Part shown: one piece after another, positions 62,532-64,000 of the stretch
Layout: each line of letters begins with the position of its first letter
Numbering within the stretch: the stretch's first letter is position 1
Assembly (NCBI GenBank): GCA_025153445.1
Contig: JANZNS010000003.1
Span: forward strand, 537,490-601,489
DNA: 64,000 bases
DNA from: Marinobacter sp. BGYM27
GTDB taxonomy: Bacteria; Pseudomonadota; Gammaproteobacteria; Pseudomonadales; Oleiphilaceae
Direction: 5' to 3'
Notes under the pieces: generated by a model
The model's input: the letters and a program-made list of their open reading frames with translations, nothing else
Database searches by the model: none
Told to the model about the DNA's origin: nothing
Program-made: the position numbers and the translations under genes

Positions 62532-62975
62532 CTAAAATGTGTCAAATTTTCGCGCTACGCTAGATCGCATTTTTGCCCCCATGCGATCGCTACGCTTAAT
62601 AGCGGTAACTGTTAGCCGGTTTTGTATTAACCAAATTGCTTCAACGATATATATAGGCAAAATCAATAAAATAAATGCGATTAAACTACTTTGCCTAATT
62701 TCATTAAGCGATCCGACTGTAAACCATATGGCATAGAAGCTACATACAATTAGGAAGCCCACAAATAAAGAGTTGGTTCTACCTATTTCATAGTTAAGCA
62801 TCCCTGGAGAATGACTGGCGTTTTTTACCCTTCTTTTCCAATGAGCCAAGCGATTTCTAGCAATCCGTCTAAAAGTCAGAGGGGATTTCTTTAATAGCAG
62901 AGGAACTGCCACTCCGAAAAACAGACCCGTGAACCACCACGACGGACTGCCTATATTAATAAGGATTTCTTTCAT
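62532..62975 (-). CDS. Three-helix membrane protein of unknown function
   Basis: Protein of 147 residues with helices at about residues 13-30, 69-90 and 98-118 separated by a basic cytoplasmic stretch (KKSPLTFRRIARNRLAHWKRRVKN). It opens MKEILINIGSPSWWFTG; the GSPSWW start recurs in small membrane proteins of accessory regions, by my recollection. AGGA lies five bases before the ATG. It precedes the EHxxPV gene by 16 bases and probably shares its transcript. Confidence 0.6.
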   Translation of the reverse strand: MKEILINIGSPSWWFTGLFFGVAVPLLLKKSPLTFRRIARNRLAHWKRRVKNASHSPGMLNYEIGRTNSLFVGFLIVCSFYAIWFTVGSLNEIRQSSLIAFILLILPIYIVEAIWLIQNRLTVTAIKRSDRMGAKMRSSVARKFDTF

Positions 62976-63107
62976 CTTATTCCTTTACGAGTAAGGGCAA
63001 GATTGGGATCAAAAGCTCGCAAAGCGAGGATGGATATTTTGACTTTTGCCTCAAGATAAATTATTACATCTCACAAGAAGGAGTAAAATAGCAGGCCCTA
63101 TGTCGCG

Positions 63108-63611
63108 CTACCCTCGCATTTTTCTCAGCTTCATAAGTTCCGAATACCGATTCTCTACCAGTTCAATTCCAGCTGTTTGGTAGCGAGAAAACAACCTCTC
63201 TTCATCGACAGCGCCAGGCATTTTTTTGTGGAGACCCAAGGACCTAAGTGTTTCGTGTTCCCCCTCTGTAATTACTGCTCTCATACCATACGCACGCAGT
63301 AATCTTTCGATATTTTCTGGAGTTGGTTCATCGATACCGAGTACTAGTTGATTTAGTACGCTAACGGGCACAACGTGCTCGGCAATCAGCTTCAAGTCTC
63401 GACCATTTTTCATTGCATCCAAAGCGAAGGCACTCATAAATCTTGCAGATTGCTTTGAGCTCCCAGGGGAAAATCCAACATGATTCGACGCCTCACGAAT
63501 AGCTGATCGAATGTGATGCTTAACTGAGGGATGCTTTTTATCATTACGTGAAACCAAAAAAGCTACTATCTCGCAGTGCTTGCGAAGGTACTCTGGATTA
63601 TAAACATCCAT
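63108..63611 (-). CDS. EHxxPV-family protein (intact copy)
   Basis: Protein of 167 residues of unknown function, apparently full length. It begins MDVYNPEYLRKHCEIVAFLVSRNDKK, has a helical middle (HHIRSAIREAS), then LIAEHVVPVSVLNQLVLG, a segment PTPENIERLLRAYGMRAVITEGEHETLRSLGL and a C-terminus FSRYQTAGIELVENRYSEL. The related gene at 62.0 kb and the remnant at 58.1 kb show family expansion here. There is no good ribosome binding site. The composition is AT-richer than the core genome. Confidence 0.62.
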   Translation of the reverse strand: MDVYNPEYLRKHCEIVAFLVSRNDKKHPSVKHHIRSAIREASNHVGFSPGSSKQSARFMSAFALDAMKNGRDLKLIAEHVVPVSVLNQLVLGIDEPTPENIERLLRAYGMRAVITEGEHETLRSLGLHKKMPGAVDEERLFSRYQTAGIELVENRYSELMKLRKMRG

Positions 63612-63633
63612 AGGAATTGCTCACACGGGTTTC

Positions 63634-63659
63634 AATAGCAAAACGCAAGACCTGCCCTT
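63634..63659. repeat. CAAGACCTG repeat motif copy
   Basis: AATAGCAAAACGCAAGACCT followed by GCCCTT, in the same position relative to the EHxxPV gene start as the copy at 58189-58213. Confidence 0.6.
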
Positions 63660-63660
63660 G

Positions 63661-63739
63661 GAAAGCGACCCGTGGCGTCATTGTTGTACTTCGGGTCGAA
63701 TATAGACAGGTCCAGCTTGTGTTCGATCAGGTAGTGCAT
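63661..63739 (-). pseudogene. Remnant of an IS1182-type transposase
   Basis: On the minus strand from 63739 the codons read [20 protein letters not shown] followed by DATGRF, which looks like the N-terminal part of IS1182-family DDE transposases (family recognised from memory of the DLS-x-F-D-x-x-Y-x-N-D-x-T-G pattern). It is cut at both ends, so only a fragment remains. Confidence 0.55.
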
Positions 63740-63765
63740 CGCGTGCTAAACAGTTCGGGGCCAGG

Positions 63766-63835
63766 TTTTGCCTTCTGCCTTCTGCCTTCTGCCTTCTGCC
63801 TTTTGCCTTTTGCCTTTTGCCTTTTGCCTTTTGCC
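63766..63835 (+). repeat. Ten-unit heptamer tandem repeat
   Basis: One TTTTGCC, four TTCTGCC and five TTTTGCC units, exactly 70 bases. The open frames through it encode low-complexity FAFCLLP-type repeats and are not real genes. Copy number is likely to vary by slippage. Confidence 0.95.
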
Positions 63836-63877
63836 TCAAGCTGAATTCCAGAATTTTGAGACTAAAGCAAAACGCAA

Positions 63878-64000
63878 TGTAACCATCCCCTAAAATCGGT
63901 GCATGCGTAATTAGAGTTCTCCAGCCTACAATGAGGCAAATGGAGAACGGCATGAAGAAATCACGGTATAGCGAGTCACAGATCGTCAAGATCCTGAAGG
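63878..64000 (+). mobile_element. Left end of an IS3-family element
   Basis: The probable left terminus starts at TGTAACCATCCCC and is followed by a transposase gene. The element runs off the window. The boundary is inferred from the 5'-TG start and the distance to the gene; the right end is not visible. Confidence 0.6.
63952..64000 (+). CDS. IS3-family transposase OrfA (3'-truncated by window)
   Basis: Only 16 codons are visible: MKKSRYSESQIVKILK, the usual opening of IS3-family OrfA proteins with the first helix of the helix-turn-helix. GGAG lies seven bases before the ATG. The rest lies beyond the window. Confidence 0.8.
   Translation, partial: MKKSRYSESQIVKILK

Noticed and set aside
53160..62620. 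Possible integron attC sites (GTTAGCG near 56631, TTAAC near 58246, GTTAGCC near 62608, GGCTAAC near 53162)
   Set aside because: None has a proper RYYYAAC...GTTRRRY pair at a sensible distance with complementary arms, and no integrase is seen, so the short-gene region is not a classical integron.
63617..63844. Open frame encoding FAFCLLP repeats
   Set aside because: It is only the translation of the heptamer tract, without a start site, and has the low-complexity look of a spurious ORF.
1..64000. CRISPR arrays, tRNA or rRNA genes
   Set aside because: No regularly spaced repeats with unique spacers and no recognisable tRNA arms or rRNA segments were seen by eye; short RNA genes could still be missed without a covariance search.

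Overview
The window looks like chromosomal DNA of a marine-type gammaproteobacterium of moderately high GC. A Marinobacter-like or related organism is a guess from gene content (fatty acid cis/trans isomerase, DUF445, YihY, HDOD protein, an LpoB cluster, TPMT, HAAT transporter with acyl-CoA ligases), not a demonstrated placement. I saw no rRNA, tRNA, CRISPR array or replication origin. Genes are densely packed on both strands, and most are household or envelope functions.

Layout: 1-4.3 kb is an RND efflux adaptor (cut by the window edge) overlapping its pump gene. 4.5-8.2 kb holds a DUF445 membrane protein, an HDOD protein and a YihY/BrkB membrane protein. 8.5-12.9 kb holds a small secreted protein, a haem-motif fatty acid cis/trans isomerase, a FrnE/DsbA-type oxidoreductase and a PaiB-like flavin protein. 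13.0-16.9 kb is tatABC, followed by a Tat-exported PhoX/DUF839 protein and a PEP-CTERM protein. 17.3-22.3 kb holds an acetyltransferase, an ABM monooxygenase, a GST and a 932-residue protease/propeller/barrel protein. 22.4-25.0 kb is the three-gene COG3014-YcfL-LpoB cluster for penicillin-binding protein activation. 25.2-31.6 kb carries a parvulin, a glycerate-type dehydrogenase, two methyltransferase-fold enzymes, a small barrel, an APP1-type phosphatase and a BASS transporter.

31.8-41.4 kb is one metabolic module: acyl-CoA synthetase, hotdog thioesterase, alpha/beta hydrolase, a complete five-gene branched-chain-type ABC importer and a second acyl-CoA synthetase. Two similar palindromic sites precede its two main transcription units. 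The module probably imports and CoA-activates a carboxylic acid whose identity the sequence does not show. 41.5-55.7 kb is mixed: methyltransferase, lipoproteins, DUF1206, SDR, DUF4382, Gfo/Idh/MocA, GFA, a chemoreceptor, LemA with two TPM-domain proteins, DUF1289, DUF1254 and YajD. Two genes here encode fewer than 60 residues.

From about 55.8 kb to the right end the character changes. Short, mostly minus-strand genes of unknown function, some AT-rich, are separated by repeated palindromic elements of about 50-65 bp that abut or even supply the 3' ends of genes. Other features are a scattered CAAGACCTGACCC motif, a duplicated gene-start fragment, a lipoprotein with eight near-identical 52-residue repeats, a 10-unit heptamer tract, a transposase remnant and the start of an IS3-family element. 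This is an accessory region built by repeat-mediated rearrangement and gene acquisition. The most novel material is the pair of paralogous proteins sharing an E-H-x-x-P-V motif (62.0 and 63.1 kb) and the palindromic elements associated with them.
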